Notes under the pieces: model-generated | What the model was told of the DNA's origin: nothing | Seen by the model: the letters and a program-made list of their open reading frames with translations, nothing else | Databases searched by the model: none | In this document: positions 10,074 through 17,534 of the stretch, piece by piece | Layout of the letters: every line of letters begins with the position of its first letter | Numbering within the stretch: the first letter of the stretch is position 1 | NCBI GenBank assembly: GCA_030448265.1 | Contig: JAUJNG010000011.1 | Location: 121,681 to 185,680 of the forward strand | Direction: 5' to 3' | DNA length: 64,000 bases | Origin: Abditibacterium sp. | GTDB taxonomy: Bacteria; Armatimonadota; Abditibacteriia; Abditibacteriales; Abditibacteriaceae | Made by a program: the position numbers and the translations under genes

Positions 10074-10215
10074 ACTTTTTGTCTTTGGGCGGTGCTGGGG
10101 GAGCGGGTGATGGTTTGGGTTTGGCCGGATAACCATCTTTAGGGGGTAGATTGACACCGGACTCCTCTATATTAACTTGACGCGGTTCGCTGGGGCGCGG
10201 AATGTTATCGCTCAT
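10072..10215 (-). CDS. Small proline-rich protein, PKDG-YP module
   Basis: 47-residue protein starting MSDNIPRPSEPRQVNIEE and ending in a module PPKDGYPAKPKPSPAPPAP plus a lysine-rich tail. The gene in front of it (10205-10363) ends in almost the same module, so the two are tandem paralogs. A GAGGAG Shine-Dalgarno lies 8 nt upstream of the ATG, and the start overlaps the stop of the upstream gene by 11 bp in another frame, which supports coupled translation. No known family or signal peptide. The stop codon overlaps the secA terminator from the opposite side. The function is unknown; the Pro/Lys-rich tail is probably disordered. Confidence 0.65.
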   Translation of the reverse strand: MSDNIPRPSEPRQVNIEESGVNLPPKDGYPAKPKPSPAPPAPPKDKK

Positions 10216-10363
10216 TTTTGGTCTCCTCGCCGCGCTTCCCATATTTCGGCGCAGGTGGCGCTGGGCTGGGCGGGGGCTTGACTGGATAAATGCCGTCTTT
10301 GGGCACATTGTAACCGCGCTCCAACATCTCTTTATACCGAGGGTCTTTTTCAGGTTGTTTCAT
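10205..10363 (-). CDS. Small proline-rich protein, PKDG-YP module (paralog)
   Basis: 52-residue protein MKQPEKDPRYKEMLERGYNV followed by PKDGIYPVKPPPSPAPPAP and a charged tail ending KNER. A strong AGGAGG Shine-Dalgarno stands 6 nt before the ATG, which argues that the frame is real despite its size. It is paralogous over the last 25 residues to the 47-residue protein encoded immediately downstream and overlaps it by 11 bp. The N-terminal half is charged and could form a short helix. I recognise no family. Confidence 0.65.
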   Translation of the reverse strand: MKQPEKDPRYKEMLERGYNVPKDGIYPVKPPPSPAPPAPKYGKRGEETKNER

Positions 10364-10394
10364 GATAGCCTCCTGTTCAATTATAGTTGGTCGA

Positions 10395-10799
10395 TTATTG
10401 CGCGTCGCTCGTTCCCATCACTTCGATGCTGGCAATCCTCATGGTTTGAGTAATCAAAATGCCTCCGTCGCTGACCGGAACTCTTTTTTGTTCTCCTTCT
10501 CCATCTGCAATCAGCCATTCGGCCTGGGTGAGAAAAAGGGAAGGCTCGCTTGAATTGTCGCTGTAGGCATAGGGCCAGCCGTAAAGTCGGCGGCCGTCTT
10601 CCAATGTCACGATGACATAAGTTTTGGCGTGGTCAATGAAGAAGTCGTGCCACACATTTTGTCGCGTGGAACGGCGCGTGATTTTCCATTTGTAAAGCCA
10701 TTTGTGCCCATTGTTGGTTTGGTAAAAGGCAACGGCGAAGCCGGTGGAGATTGCAATCAACGACAAAGCGATAAGGCCCGAAGAAGTTTTAGGAGCCAT
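10395..10799 (-). CDS. DUF6338-like protein, C-terminal half
   Basis: 134 residues: a hydrophobic segment (GLIALSLIAISTGFAVAF), then a soluble domain with WHDFF, YVIVTLEDGRRLYGWPYAYS and SLFLTQAEWL, the pattern I associate with the C-terminal part of DUF6338 membrane proteins. The gene directly upstream (10802-11017) encodes what looks like the N-terminal half of the same protein, in another frame. The ATG lies 2 nt after that stop and has no good Shine-Dalgarno. I think a single frameshift between about 10800 and 10825 split one gene; the alternative is two separately translated polypeptides. Confidence 0.6.
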   Translation of the reverse strand: MAPKTSSGLIALSLIAISTGFAVAFYQTNNGHKWLYKWKITRRSTRQNVWHDFFIDHAKTYVIVTLEDGRRLYGWPYAYSDNSSEPSLFLTQAEWLIADGEGEQKRVPVSDGGILITQTMRIASIEVMGTSDAQ

Positions 10800-10801
10800 C
10801 T

Positions 10802-11017
10802 CTAAAATTGTAGGCGTCGCCCGTGACCGCTAAAGAGCGACCAGAACCATAAAACTCCCGCGTAAATCGTGTAATTGAGGAACGAGAAGATAAGCGATTT
10901 GACGACTTTATCGAAGTCGCTTTCTGTTTCTCCCACGAAAAGCGCTCGCACGATGCCAGTCGTGACAAAACCTGGCAGCAGCACGATCAAGGCTTGAATA
11001 ATTTCAAGAGTTGGCAT
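10802..11017 (-). CDS. DUF6338-like protein, N-terminal half
   Basis: 71 residues starting MPTLEIIQALIVLLPGFVTT, with a LLPGF motif and a region (FDKVVKSLIFSFLNYTIY) typical of the N-terminus of DUF6338 proteins, and two predicted membrane segments. It ends abruptly (SLFSGHGRRLQF) where family members continue into a further membrane segment and a soluble domain. That missing part is encoded in the next frame immediately downstream, so this is probably a frameshifted gene. The cellular role of the family is unknown. Confidence 0.6.
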   Translation of the reverse strand: MPTLEIIQALIVLLPGFVTTGIVRALFVGETESDFDKVVKSLIFSFLNYTIYAGVLWFWSLFSGHGRRLQF

Positions 11018-11112
11018 AGGTCTAATTTAACCTAATCCTTTTCGTTACTTTGGGTTGCCAATCGTTGTGACGATTTATCGCACCTCCCAAATCGCCAAAT
11101 ACTGGAGCCAAA

Positions 11113-11196
11113 ATGAAAGTGATTTATGACCCTGAAGTAGACGTGTTGAGCATTCGCTTAACCGATTCTCCCGTTGAACAGAGCCCCATTACTTAA
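11113..11196 (+). pseudogene. DUF2283-type fragment (27 residues)
   Basis: MKVIYDPEVDVLSIRL followed by TDSPVEQS matches the start of DUF2283 proteins (small, about 60-70 residues, often near toxin-antitoxin genes). The frame ends after 27 residues, just where a duplicated stretch of the secA 3' end begins. I read it as a gene truncated by that duplication. Confidence 0.55.
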
Positions 11197-11202
11197 AGTG
11201 TG

Positions 11203-11300
11203 GCGGGGCAACGCGCCAGCGCAGGGCAATCCCGATGCGCCGCTTGATGGGGCGCAACCAGTAACAGAAAAGACCGCAGCAATCGCTGCGGTCTTTTCGC
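11203..11300 (+). repeat. Decayed duplicate of the secA 3' end and terminator
   Basis: This stretch aligns with secA 9960-10073. Shared words include CAGGGCAATCC, GATGCGCCGCT, GCAACCAGTA and the whole terminator stem (11268-11297). About 15 bp are missing relative to secA, and the reading frame encodes [12 protein letters not shown] against [12 protein letters not shown] in SecA. It lies 1.2 kb downstream of the original in the same orientation and truncates a DUF2283-like gene. The remaining stretch to 11519 has no recognisable gene. Confidence 0.8.
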
Positions 11301-11519
11301 CTTCCAAAAACATGGTCAAAGAAAAAAATTTGTCCCAAAAGAGACATCTTGAATCGCGCGTGAAATGGGGCTTTGCCCTGTGCCTGTCTCAATTAGGGGC
11401 TTTGCGATGGACAAAATAGGGATTTCTCTTTTATCGGGCGTCGAATAACGGACACAACAATGAAGGTCAATGGGATATAGTTATAGATACCTCATTTTTC
11501 ATCGGGAAGAGTTTTTTCT

Positions 11520-11547
11520 CCTTGTTAACAAGGTCACCTCATTGAGG
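11520..11547. promoter_or_regulatory. Two palindromes directly upstream of the Crp/Fnr gene
   Basis: CCTTGTTAACAAGG (11520-11533) is a perfect 14-bp palindrome, and CCTCATTGAGG (11537-11547) is a second palindrome that overlaps the GAGGAG Shine-Dalgarno of the downstream regulator. They are plausible autoregulatory operators or a translation-blocking hairpin. This is inferred from symmetry and position only. Confidence 0.45.
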
Positions 11548-11554
11548 AGAACTT

Positions 11555-12256
11555 ATGCCCTTCCCCCCTTCCCCCCTGGGGAAAAACCGTCTTCTGGCGC
11601 TCTTGCCCGCCGCCGAGGTCGATAGATTGGTGCCCCATATGCACCCGATGTTGTTGCATCATGGCGATGTGTTGTGTGAGATTCATCACGACAGCGATTG
11701 GGTTTATTTTCCCAAGGCGGGCGCGATCTCCATGGTGCTGATTTCCCAGGCCGGCGTGGAAGTGGAAGTGGGCCTGATTGGGTCGGAAGGCGTCGTCGGC
11801 GCGCCGGAGGCGTTGAGCCGGAGCCAGAGCATGGGGCGTTTCGTGGTTCAAGTCGCAGGGAGCGGCTGGCGCGTGACGAGTCAGATGTTCAGGGAGCAAT
11901 ACCAGCAGCTTCCCGCTTTTCGGGAACGGATTTGGCTTCACCAGCACACCGTGCTGGCTATCACGGCGCAAAGCGCGCTGTGCAATCGCCTTCACTCGCT
12001 CGAAGGCCGCCTGAGTCGCTGGCTGCTCACGATGCATGATCGCGCTGGAAGCGAGAATTTGGAACTGACTCAGGAGTTCATCGGGGCGATGCTGGGGACG
12101 CGCCGTGTCGGAATCACCGAAGCCATCGGCGTGCTGCGAAATGCGAAATTGATTGAAACTCATCGCGGCTGCGTCACCATTTTGGATCGAGAGGGCATGG
12201 AAAAAACCGCCTGCGAATGCTACCAGATCACGCGCAACTGGTCAGACCGCATCTAA
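11555..12256 (+). CDS. Crp/Fnr-family transcriptional regulator
   Basis: 233 residues. The N-terminal half is a cyclic-nucleotide-binding-like beta-barrel (DWVYFPKAGAISMVL, VEVGLIGSEGVVGAPEAL). The C-terminal half is a winged helix-turn-helix (LTQEFIGAMLGTRRVGITEA, IETHRGCVTILDREGM). No four-cysteine Fnr iron-sulfur pattern is present at the N-terminus and the cAMP-binding arginine motif is not evident, so the ligand is unknown. SD GAGGAG lies 6 nt before the ATG. Two palindromes immediately upstream may serve autoregulation. A perfect 32-bp inverted repeat follows the gene. Confidence 0.88.
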   Translation: MPFPPSPLGKNRLLALLPAAEVDRLVPHMHPMLLHHGDVLCEIHHDSDWVYFPKAGAISMVLISQAGVEVEVGLIGSEGVVGAPEALSRSQSMGRFVVQVAGSGWRVTSQMFREQYQQLPAFRERIWLHQHTVLAITAQSALCNRLHSLEGRLSRWLLTMHDRAGSENLELTQEFIGAMLGTRRVGITEAIGVLRNAKLIETHRGCVTILDREGMEKTACECYQITRNWSDRI

Positions 12257-12274
12257 AGCGTGTCGCAATGGAAG

Positions 12275-12359
12275 TGCATCAACGAACCGCGAGCGTCAGC
12301 GACCGGTTGTGTTCAAGGCAGAAACAGCCGGTCGCTGACGCTCGCGGTTCGTTGATGCA
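12275..12359. repeat. Perfect 32-bp inverted repeat (REP/MITE-like)
   Basis: Arms 12275-12306 and 12328-12359 are exact reverse complements separated by 21 nt. The core AACGAACCGCGAGCGTCAGC resembles palindromic repeats that I recall from planctomycete genomes, where they often sit between genes. It lies between the Crp/Fnr gene and its presumed terminator. No target-site duplication is obvious. Confidence 0.85.
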
Positions 12360-12400
12360 GACGCGGTGAGATGTGCTGTAACGTTTTCAGGGGATGCGTC

Positions 12401-12447
12401 AAACGAAAAAGCAGGGTAGCCAAAGTGGCTGCCCTGCTTTTTCGTTT
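12401..12447. terminator. Bidirectional terminator
   Basis: Long stem from AAACGAAAAAGCAGGG to CCCTGCTTTTTCGTTT with a GU pair and a short loop. It has T runs on both strands and lies between the Crp/Fnr gene and the convergent gene at 12499. Confidence 0.85.
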
Positions 12448-12498
12448 CAATTTGATGAACCTATTCAAAGGCGGGACTCACGCCCTTTCGCACAGAAT

Positions 12499-12849
12499 TT
12501 AAGCCATTGCATTGGCGACGTGCGTATTGACGGCGAGCGGGCGCCGCAGGGCAAGGCGCGCTGGTCGGGGAGTTTTAGGGCAAGCGCCAAAAGCATGGAG
12601 TTCCATACGCAGGCGGCACGGCACGAAGACTCCCGAAGTTTGGTAAAGCCACCACAGGCTCATATCTTCTTCGCAGAGGCGGAAGGTGCGGTAAGGCTCC
12701 ATAATTTCCATGCCCACTCCGCATTCGCTCATGCGCCACAGCGTTCCGGTGCAGTTGGAAATGAGGTAGAGAAGCGCGTTCTGCAAACCGTAGCGGTGAG
12801 CATCGGCGATATCCTCTTCGGTGAGCTGGAATGTGAGAGTTTCGGCCAT
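12499..12849 (-). CDS. Hypothetical protein
   Basis: 116 residues, MAETLTFQLTEEDIADAHRY at the start. Acidic N-terminal half and an aromatic-rich centre (SLWWLYQTSGVFVPCRLRME), then a basic, low-complexity end that may be less constrained. No signal peptide or membrane segment. The start lacks a clear Shine-Dalgarno. It is flanked by terminators on both sides and so is monocistronic. I do not recognise the family. Confidence 0.5.
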   Translation of the reverse strand: MAETLTFQLTEEDIADAHRYGLQNALLYLISNCTGTLWRMSECGVGMEIMEPYRTFRLCEEDMSLWWLYQTSGVFVPCRLRMELHAFGACPKTPRPARLALRRPLAVNTHVANAMA

Positions 12850-12950
12850 GATTTAATTTTAAAAATCATCTTCGAACGATTCAGCCCCCTGAGTGACTTA
12901 ACGATGAAAACCAGGGGTTGCACCGTCTCTCAGGCGACATAAGAAACGGG

Positions 12951-12982
12951 AAAACGGCCCCTCCATTTGGAAGGGCCGTTTC
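12951..12982. terminator. Terminator of pilT (minus strand)
   Basis: AAACGGCCC pairs with GGGCCGTTT around a short loop. It lies just downstream of the pilT stop at 12997. Confidence 0.8.
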
Positions 12983-12996
12983 GTTTTGGGAGGGTT

Positions 12997-14088
12997 TCAA
13001 ACCGCGACGGGCGCGGCGCTTTCGGTGCGGCGCAGCATCTGGCGCAGTTCGGAGCGAATTCCAGCGTAGGCGAGCGCCATGTCCTCGGAGATTTTGCCTT
13101 CGCGCACGAATTTATCGAGCGCCATGTTCATGGTCTGCATTTTCCACTGCGAGGCGCCTTCCTTGATGGCCTGATAAATCTGTCCGGTGCGCCCTTCCTC
13201 GATGTATTGCGCGACGGTGGGCGAAACGTTGAGGATTTCCAGCGCGCAGACGCGGCCTTTGCCGTCCATTGTCGGCACCAGTTTTTGCGACATAATGGCG
13301 CGCAGCGTTTTGGCGAGGCGCTGCTGCACCAGTTCTTTTTCGTGCGGCTCGAACATCGACAGCATGCGCTCCATCGACTCGGCGGCTGAGGGCGTGTGCA
13401 TGGTCGAAAACACCAGATGTCCGGTTTCGGCGGCCTGCAAACAGATGCCCATGGTTTCGGCGTCGCGCAGCTCTCCCACGAGAATAATATCGGGAGCTTC
13501 GCGCAGCGAGGCGCGCAATGCCTGGCCGAAATTGGTGGTATCCAGCCCGACTTCGCGCTGCGAAACGAAACAGCCCTTGTCGGGATGAACGTATTCCACC
13601 GGATCCTCGATGGTCACGATATGCCCTTTGCGCTCCTGATTGATGAGGTCGATCATCGCGGCGAGGGTCGTCGATTTGCCGCTTCCGGTTGCGCCGGTGA
13701 CCAGAACCAGTCCGGCGTGAGCGCGCGTGAAATCGCCCAGCACTTCGGGCAGTCCCAGTTCGGCAAACGAGCGAATCCGCAGATTGACCACGCGCAAAAC
13801 CATCGCGTAGCCGCCGTTGGACTTGTAGATGTTGACGCGGTAGCGCGCCACATCGGGAATATTGTGCGAAAGGTCATGATCGGGATGCGCCTGGAAAGCC
13901 TCGAACTGGGCGGGCGTGAGCAGACTTCGCACCGCGCCTTCCATTTCAACGTTGGTAAGCGGCGGGTGGTTGAGACGGACCAGGGACGAGTTGATTTTGA
14001 GCGCGGGCGCCGCGCCTTCTTTGATGAAAATATCGGAAGCGCCGCTATCGGCGGCGAAGCGGCACAAACCTTCGAAATCGAGAGCCAT
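12997..14088 (-). CDS. pilT: Type IV pilus retraction ATPase PilT
   Basis: 363-residue hexameric ATPase of the PilT family, usual length. The N-terminal PAS-like domain contains ASDIFIKEGAAPALKINSSL. The Walker A motif GATGSGKST is at 132-140, followed by TIEDPVEYVHPDKGC (Asp box), the PilT-type SLREAPDIILVGELRDAET Walker B region and the TGHLVFSTMHT His box. It powers pilus retraction at the inner membrane and thereby twitching motility. No other pilus gene is adjacent. A second, longer PilT is encoded at 35285-36814. The downstream gene at 14128 (upstream on this strand) is a membrane protein in the same orientation and may be co-transcribed. Confidence 0.93.
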   Translation of the reverse strand: MALDFEGLCRFAADSGASDIFIKEGAAPALKINSSLVRLNHPPLTNVEMEGAVRSLLTPAQFEAFQAHPDHDLSHNIPDVARYRVNIYKSNGGYAMVLRVVNLRIRSFAELGLPEVLGDFTRAHAGLVLVTGATGSGKSTTLAAMIDLINQERKGHIVTIEDPVEYVHPDKGCFVSQREVGLDTTNFGQALRASLREAPDIILVGELRDAETMGICLQAAETGHLVFSTMHTPSAAESMERMLSMFEPHEKELVQQRLAKTLRAIMSQKLVPTMDGKGRVCALEILNVSPTVAQYIEEGRTGQIYQAIKEGASQWKMQTMNMALDKFVREGKISEDMALAYAGIRSELRQMLRRTESAAPVAV

Positions 14089-14127
14089 AATGGAAGCCTT
14101 CTATGAATTGGAGATAAAAAACCGGCG

Positions 14128-14565
14128 TCAGGTCGCGTTTTTGGCAAGCCAGTAGCGCCCCGACGCCACCGCACCACCGATGATGGCCGCGAGGCACAGC
14201 AGCGCGAAAACCCACGACGCCGCCGAATCGGGCACCTGATCGAGCCGCAGTCCCTGCGCGAGCGCCGAGCGCGTCGCCAGATGGCGCCAGAACAACAGCA
14301 GTGCGGCCATAAACCAGCCCAGCGACGACAAAGCCAGTCCGAAATCCTGCCCTTCGAGCCGCAAAAACCCCACCAGATACCACACGGCGGGCACGAGGCA
14401 CAAAACCGCGAGCAAAACGTAAGCGCGTTCGGCGGGAATACGGCCACTGAGCAGTCCCCAGCCGAAAAACAGCGTGTAAATCATCACCGCGATCACGGTG
14501 ACGAGCAGGGGAGTGCCCAGGGTGGAAACCAAACGACGGGGCGAGTTGGAAGAGCCGGAAAACAC
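14128..14565 (-). CDS. Hypothetical four-helix membrane protein
   Basis: 145 residues with four hydrophobic segments (LGTPLLVTVIAVMIYTLFFG; AYVLLAVLCLVPAVWYLVGF; LALSSLGWFMAALLLFW; ASWVFALLCLAAIIGGAVAS). No catalytic or binding motif is visible. It lies 39 bp upstream of pilT in the same orientation and may share its transcript, which would suggest an envelope role. The family is not recognised. Confidence 0.65.
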   Translation of the reverse strand: MFSGSSNSPRRLVSTLGTPLLVTVIAVMIYTLFFGWGLLSGRIPAERAYVLLAVLCLVPAVWYLVGFLRLEGQDFGLALSSLGWFMAALLLFWRHLATRSALAQGLRLDQVPDSAASWVFALLCLAAIIGGAVASGRYWLAKNAT

Positions 14566-14711
14566 AGCAAACCTTACCCTCTTTCCCTACCCGACGATCT
14601 GCCGATGTGGTTTTGTGTACCGGCGACCCCGCGCCTTAGCAGCAATGTGAATGTCCCTGTGGGGGGGTCGCGCGCTCCCCCTTTGGGGGTGCTGTGCGTC
14701 TCTCCAGGCCT

Positions 14712-14735
14712 GGGCGTAGCACGCTACGCCCCTAC
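14712..14735. repeat. Copy of the GGGCGTAGCACGCTACGCCC repeat
   Basis: Contains the 20-bp near-palindrome GGGCGTAGCACGCTACGCCC. The same word occurs twice in a larger inverted pair at 60462-60521. It lies upstream of cysS, in a stretch that is open in frame with cysS but looks non-coding. Confidence 0.75.
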
Positions 14736-14810
14736 ATGGACTTTCAGATTGCTGCTCAAGCTTTCTCATCCTCCGCCTCACCCGCCAAACCTCCGCTAAA
14801 CTTCCCCGCC

Positions 14811-16175
14811 GTGTCCGCTCCTTCCATCTCGCTCTACAACTCGCTTTCCCGCCAGAAAGAACCGCTTTCGCCGCGCATCGAAGGCGAAATCTCGCTCTAC
14901 GTCTGCGGCGTGACGCCCTACGACAAACTCCACATCGGCCACGCCCGCGCCTTCCTCACCTACGACGTGCTGCGCCGCTTCCTCGAAAGTCGCGGTTTCC
15001 TGGTGCGCCACATCCAGAACGTCACCGACATCGACGACAAAATCATCAATCGCGCGCGCGAAGTCGGGCAGGAACCGCTCGCCCTCGCGTCGCATTTTCA
15101 CGAGGAATCGCTCGTCGAACTGGCGCAGCTCGATATTCTGCCCGCCCACCAATATCCCAAAGTCACCACCCACATCGAACCGATTCTGAACATGGTGGAA
15201 AAGCTGGAAAGTGTCGGCTACGCCTACGCGCGCGATGGCGACGTCTATTTCGACGTTTCGCAGGACGAAGACTACGGCAAATTAAGCGGCCAGCGCGTGG
15301 AAGACCTCAACGCCGGAGCGCGCATCGAAGCGGGCGACATCAAGGACGATCCCGCCGATTTCGCCTTGTGGAAAGGCGCCAAAGAAGGCGAACCGGCGTG
15401 GGAGTCGCGCTACGGCGCGGGGCGTCCTGGCTGGCACATCGAGTGCTCGGCGATGGCGCTCGAAATTCTGGGCGCGGGCTTCGACATTCACGGTGGCGCG
15501 CGCGAACTGATGTTTCCGCATCACGAAAACGAAATCGCGCAAAGCGAAAGTTTTCTGGGCGAAGGCTCGACTTTCGCCAACGTGTGGTGGCACTGCGGCG
15601 AACTGCGCGTCGGCGGTCAGAAGATGAGCAAATCGCTCAACAACTTCATTTCGGTCGGCGACGCGCTCGAAATGGCCTCCAAAAACGTGTGGCGCCTGCT
15701 CTTTTTGCAAACCCACCCGCGCAGCCCGCTCGATTACAACGAGTCGAAATTGGAACAAGCCCGAAGCTCGTGGAATCGACTCAACAACGCCCTGCGCGAA
15801 GCCCGCGATGCCGAACCGTCCGACGCTGCGCGCACCTTTCAACTGCAATTTGAAACCGCGCTCAGCGACGATTTGAACACGCCCGAAGCCCTCGCCGCCG
15901 TGTTCGACGCCGTTTCGGAGTTCAATCGCAGCGCCGATGCCGGTTTAGGCTTCGCCGCCCGCACCGCACTCGAAACTCTCGGTTTTAGCTTCGAAACCGC
16001 GCCCACTGGCGATACGCTGACGCCTCAACTGCTCGACATTCTCATCGAGGTGCGAAACCAGGCCCGCGAACGCCGCGATTTCAAGTCCTCGGACGCGATT
16101 CGGGATCAACTCGCCGCGCTGGGCGTGACGCTGGAAGATGGAATTGAGGGGACGAAGTGGAAAATTGAGAGTTGA
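14811..16175 (+). CDS. cysS: Cysteinyl-tRNA synthetase
   Basis: Charges tRNA-Cys with cysteine in the cytoplasm. HIGH motif at 41-44 (DKLHIGHAR), KMSKS at 271-275, and zinc ligands Cys32 (CGVTPYD), Cys212 (WHIECSAM) and the HHENE segment from 237. With the GTG start at 14811 the protein has 454 residues and begins VSAPSISLYNSLSRQKEP, matching the usual start of the family just before LYNSL. The frame is open further upstream to 14694 (ATG at 14736 is an alternative), but that stretch contains a dispersed palindromic repeat. There is no strong Shine-Dalgarno at any candidate. Confidence 0.95.
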   Translation: MSAPSISLYNSLSRQKEPLSPRIEGEISLYVCGVTPYDKLHIGHARAFLTYDVLRRFLESRGFLVRHIQNVTDIDDKIINRAREVGQEPLALASHFHEESLVELAQLDILPAHQYPKVTTHIEPILNMVEKLESVGYAYARDGDVYFDVSQDEDYGKLSGQRVEDLNAGARIEAGDIKDDPADFALWKGAKEGEPAWESRYGAGRPGWHIECSAMALEILGAGFDIHGGARELMFPHHENEIAQSESFLGEGSTFANVWWHCGELRVGGQKMSKSLNNFISVGDALEMASKNVWRLLFLQTHPRSPLDYNESKLEQARSSWNRLNNALREARDAEPSDAARTFQLQFETALSDDLNTPEALAAVFDAVSEFNRSADAGLGFAARTALETLGFSFETAPTGDTLTPQLLDILIEVRNQARERRDFKSSDAIRDQLAALGVTLEDGIEGTKWKIES

Positions 16176-16190
16176 ACGCGGGTGTTGCAT

Positions 16191-16580
16191 ATGAAGAACG
16201 ATCTTGCTTTTCTCTGCCTTCTTCTGACTTTTGTCTCAACTCACGTTGTTTTGGCGTGTTCGTGGGGACAAGGGGCACGAATCAATGCCAACGAGCAGAT
16301 TGCCCGTCATTACGGTGAGATATGTCTTGCGCTGATCGTTGTGACTTTTGGGATTCGCCTGCTTCGTGGTAATGTGCTCAACCCCAGCGCATTTTTGCTA
16401 TTTGTCACGCTTGGTTTCTTCGCTCGTTACAACTCGCTGTGGGATTATAATTGGGCTGTCGATTGTGGAGATCAGGCGGCTGGAATGGCCCAATTTTATG
16501 CTCAGGTCGCCGGTGGCCTGCTGGCGTGGCAAACAGCACTTGTGATGTTGCAGGTTTGGAAACGTCGCATAATGACGTAG
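16191..16580 (+). CDS. Hypothetical membrane protein
   Basis: 129 residues with a signal-like first helix (LAFLCLLLTFVSTHVVLACS) and three more hydrophobic segments (CLALIVVTFGIRLL; AFLLFVTLGFFA; GGLLAWQTALVMLQVW). It begins 15 bp after cysS, so it may be transcribed with it. A TTG at 16182 is an alternative start. No known domain is seen. Immediately after its stop lies a dispersed palindromic repeat. Confidence 0.6.
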   Translation: MKNDLAFLCLLLTFVSTHVVLACSWGQGARINANEQIARHYGEICLALIVVTFGIRLLRGNVLNPSAFLLFVTLGFFARYNSLWDYNWAVDCGDQAAGMAQFYAQVAGGLLAWQTALVMLQVWKRRIMT

Positions 16581-16672
16581 GGACATGGCCTGCCATGTCC
16601 CTGGATGGCCTTGCAGGGGGGCAAACTTTCGGCGAATTGTTGATTGCCGGACACGGCAAGCCATGTCCCTAC
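16576..16672. repeat. Dispersed inverted repeat, GGACATGGCCTGCCATGTCC family
   Basis: Left part CGTAGGGACATGGCCTGCCA... (16576-16601) and an imperfect reverse copy at 16649-16672 (GGACACGGCAAGCCATGTCC then CTAC). A second, perfect member of the family is at 37173-37247. It overlaps the stop of the upstream gene by a few bases. Confidence 0.85.
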
Positions 16673-16687
16673 CAACGCAGCCACACC

Positions 16688-17506
16688 ATGAATACAACTC
16701 CCGAAAACTCACCCGAAAACCCCCCGCTCGACTCCCTTTTTGAGGAACTGCGCGCTCTGCCGCTCCATCCCCCGCGCCGCGAGATGCTCGCGGGACTGCG
16801 TTGGAAGAACTTCTTTCAAACGCCGGTGTGGTTCCTTTTTCCGTTTCTGATTCTCTTTTGCTTTTTTCCTTTTCTCATCGCCCAAAGCACCCAGAATAAC
16901 CGCGCCAGAGAGCAGCGCGCCACGGCTCGCGTGATTCAAGCCGAGTCTTTTGACAACCCGCAGGGCGGTCAGCCGCAAACTTTTCTCAGGTATCGCTTCC
17001 GCCACAACGGGCGCGATTACACCGGCGCGACTCTCGCGTGGGGATCGTCGCCGCTCACACCCTTGCGCGCCGGAAATTCTTTTGAAGTCGCCTTCGACAA
17101 AGCCCAACCCCAACGCAGCGTGCCCGCGTTTCAAATCGCGCAAAACGAGCCGCCCTGGGTCGTGTTTCTGATGTTTCCGCTCTTCGTCGCCGTCTTTTTC
17201 CTGCCTCTGCTCGTGCCCCAACTGCGAACCGTCTGGCTGGCGCGCCGACTCTTCGCGCGCGGGGTTCTGACGACGGGGCATCTGAAGTTCGTCAAATCCA
17301 TGCCGGTGCAAACGCCCCTCATGCCGCTTGGAAGTTCGCAGTTGATTTACGAATTCGACGACGAAAATGGCCGCCGTCAACGCGGCGCGACGCGCTGCGA
17401 CAGCTCGTGGCTGACGATGCAACTCCCTCCGCAATCGCCGCTCGTGGTGGCCTACAATCCGCAAAAACCGCGCGAAAACATCGTTCTGGAACCCTTCGTG
17501 GCCTGA
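16688..17506 (+). CDS. Membrane protein, DUF3592-like
   Basis: 272 residues: cytoplasmic N-terminus (MNTTPENSPENPPLDSLFEE), a hydrophobic helix (VWFLFPFLILFCFFPFLIA), an extracytoplasmic beta-rich region (TARVIQAESFDN, TFLRYRFRHNGRDYTGATL, GNSFEVAFDKAQPQRSV), a second membrane segment (VVFLMFPLFVAVFFLPLLVP) and a second beta-rich part (LIYEFDDENGRRQRGAT, PLVVAYNPQKPRENIVLEPF). The pairs of Y-x-F and V-x-Y/F-D-P strands match the DUF3592 pattern. The function of the family is unknown. The frame is open upstream through the palindromic repeat; the ATG at 16688 is taken as the start. The next two genes follow in the same direction. Confidence 0.65.
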   Translation: MNTTPENSPENPPLDSLFEELRALPLHPPRREMLAGLRWKNFFQTPVWFLFPFLILFCFFPFLIAQSTQNNRAREQRATARVIQAESFDNPQGGQPQTFLRYRFRHNGRDYTGATLAWGSSPLTPLRAGNSFEVAFDKAQPQRSVPAFQIAQNEPPWVVFLMFPLFVAVFFLPLLVPQLRTVWLARRLFARGVLTTGHLKFVKSMPVQTPLMPLGSSQLIYEFDDENGRRQRGATRCDSSWLTMQLPPQSPLVVAYNPQKPRENIVLEPFVA

Positions 17507-17534
17507 AGGCGACGCGAACAAAGCAACCCATCCA

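Noticed and set aside
14694..14810. Longer N-terminus for CysS
   Set aside because: The extension includes a dispersed palindromic repeat and is Ser/Pro/Arg-rich; CysS proteins normally begin just before LYNSL.
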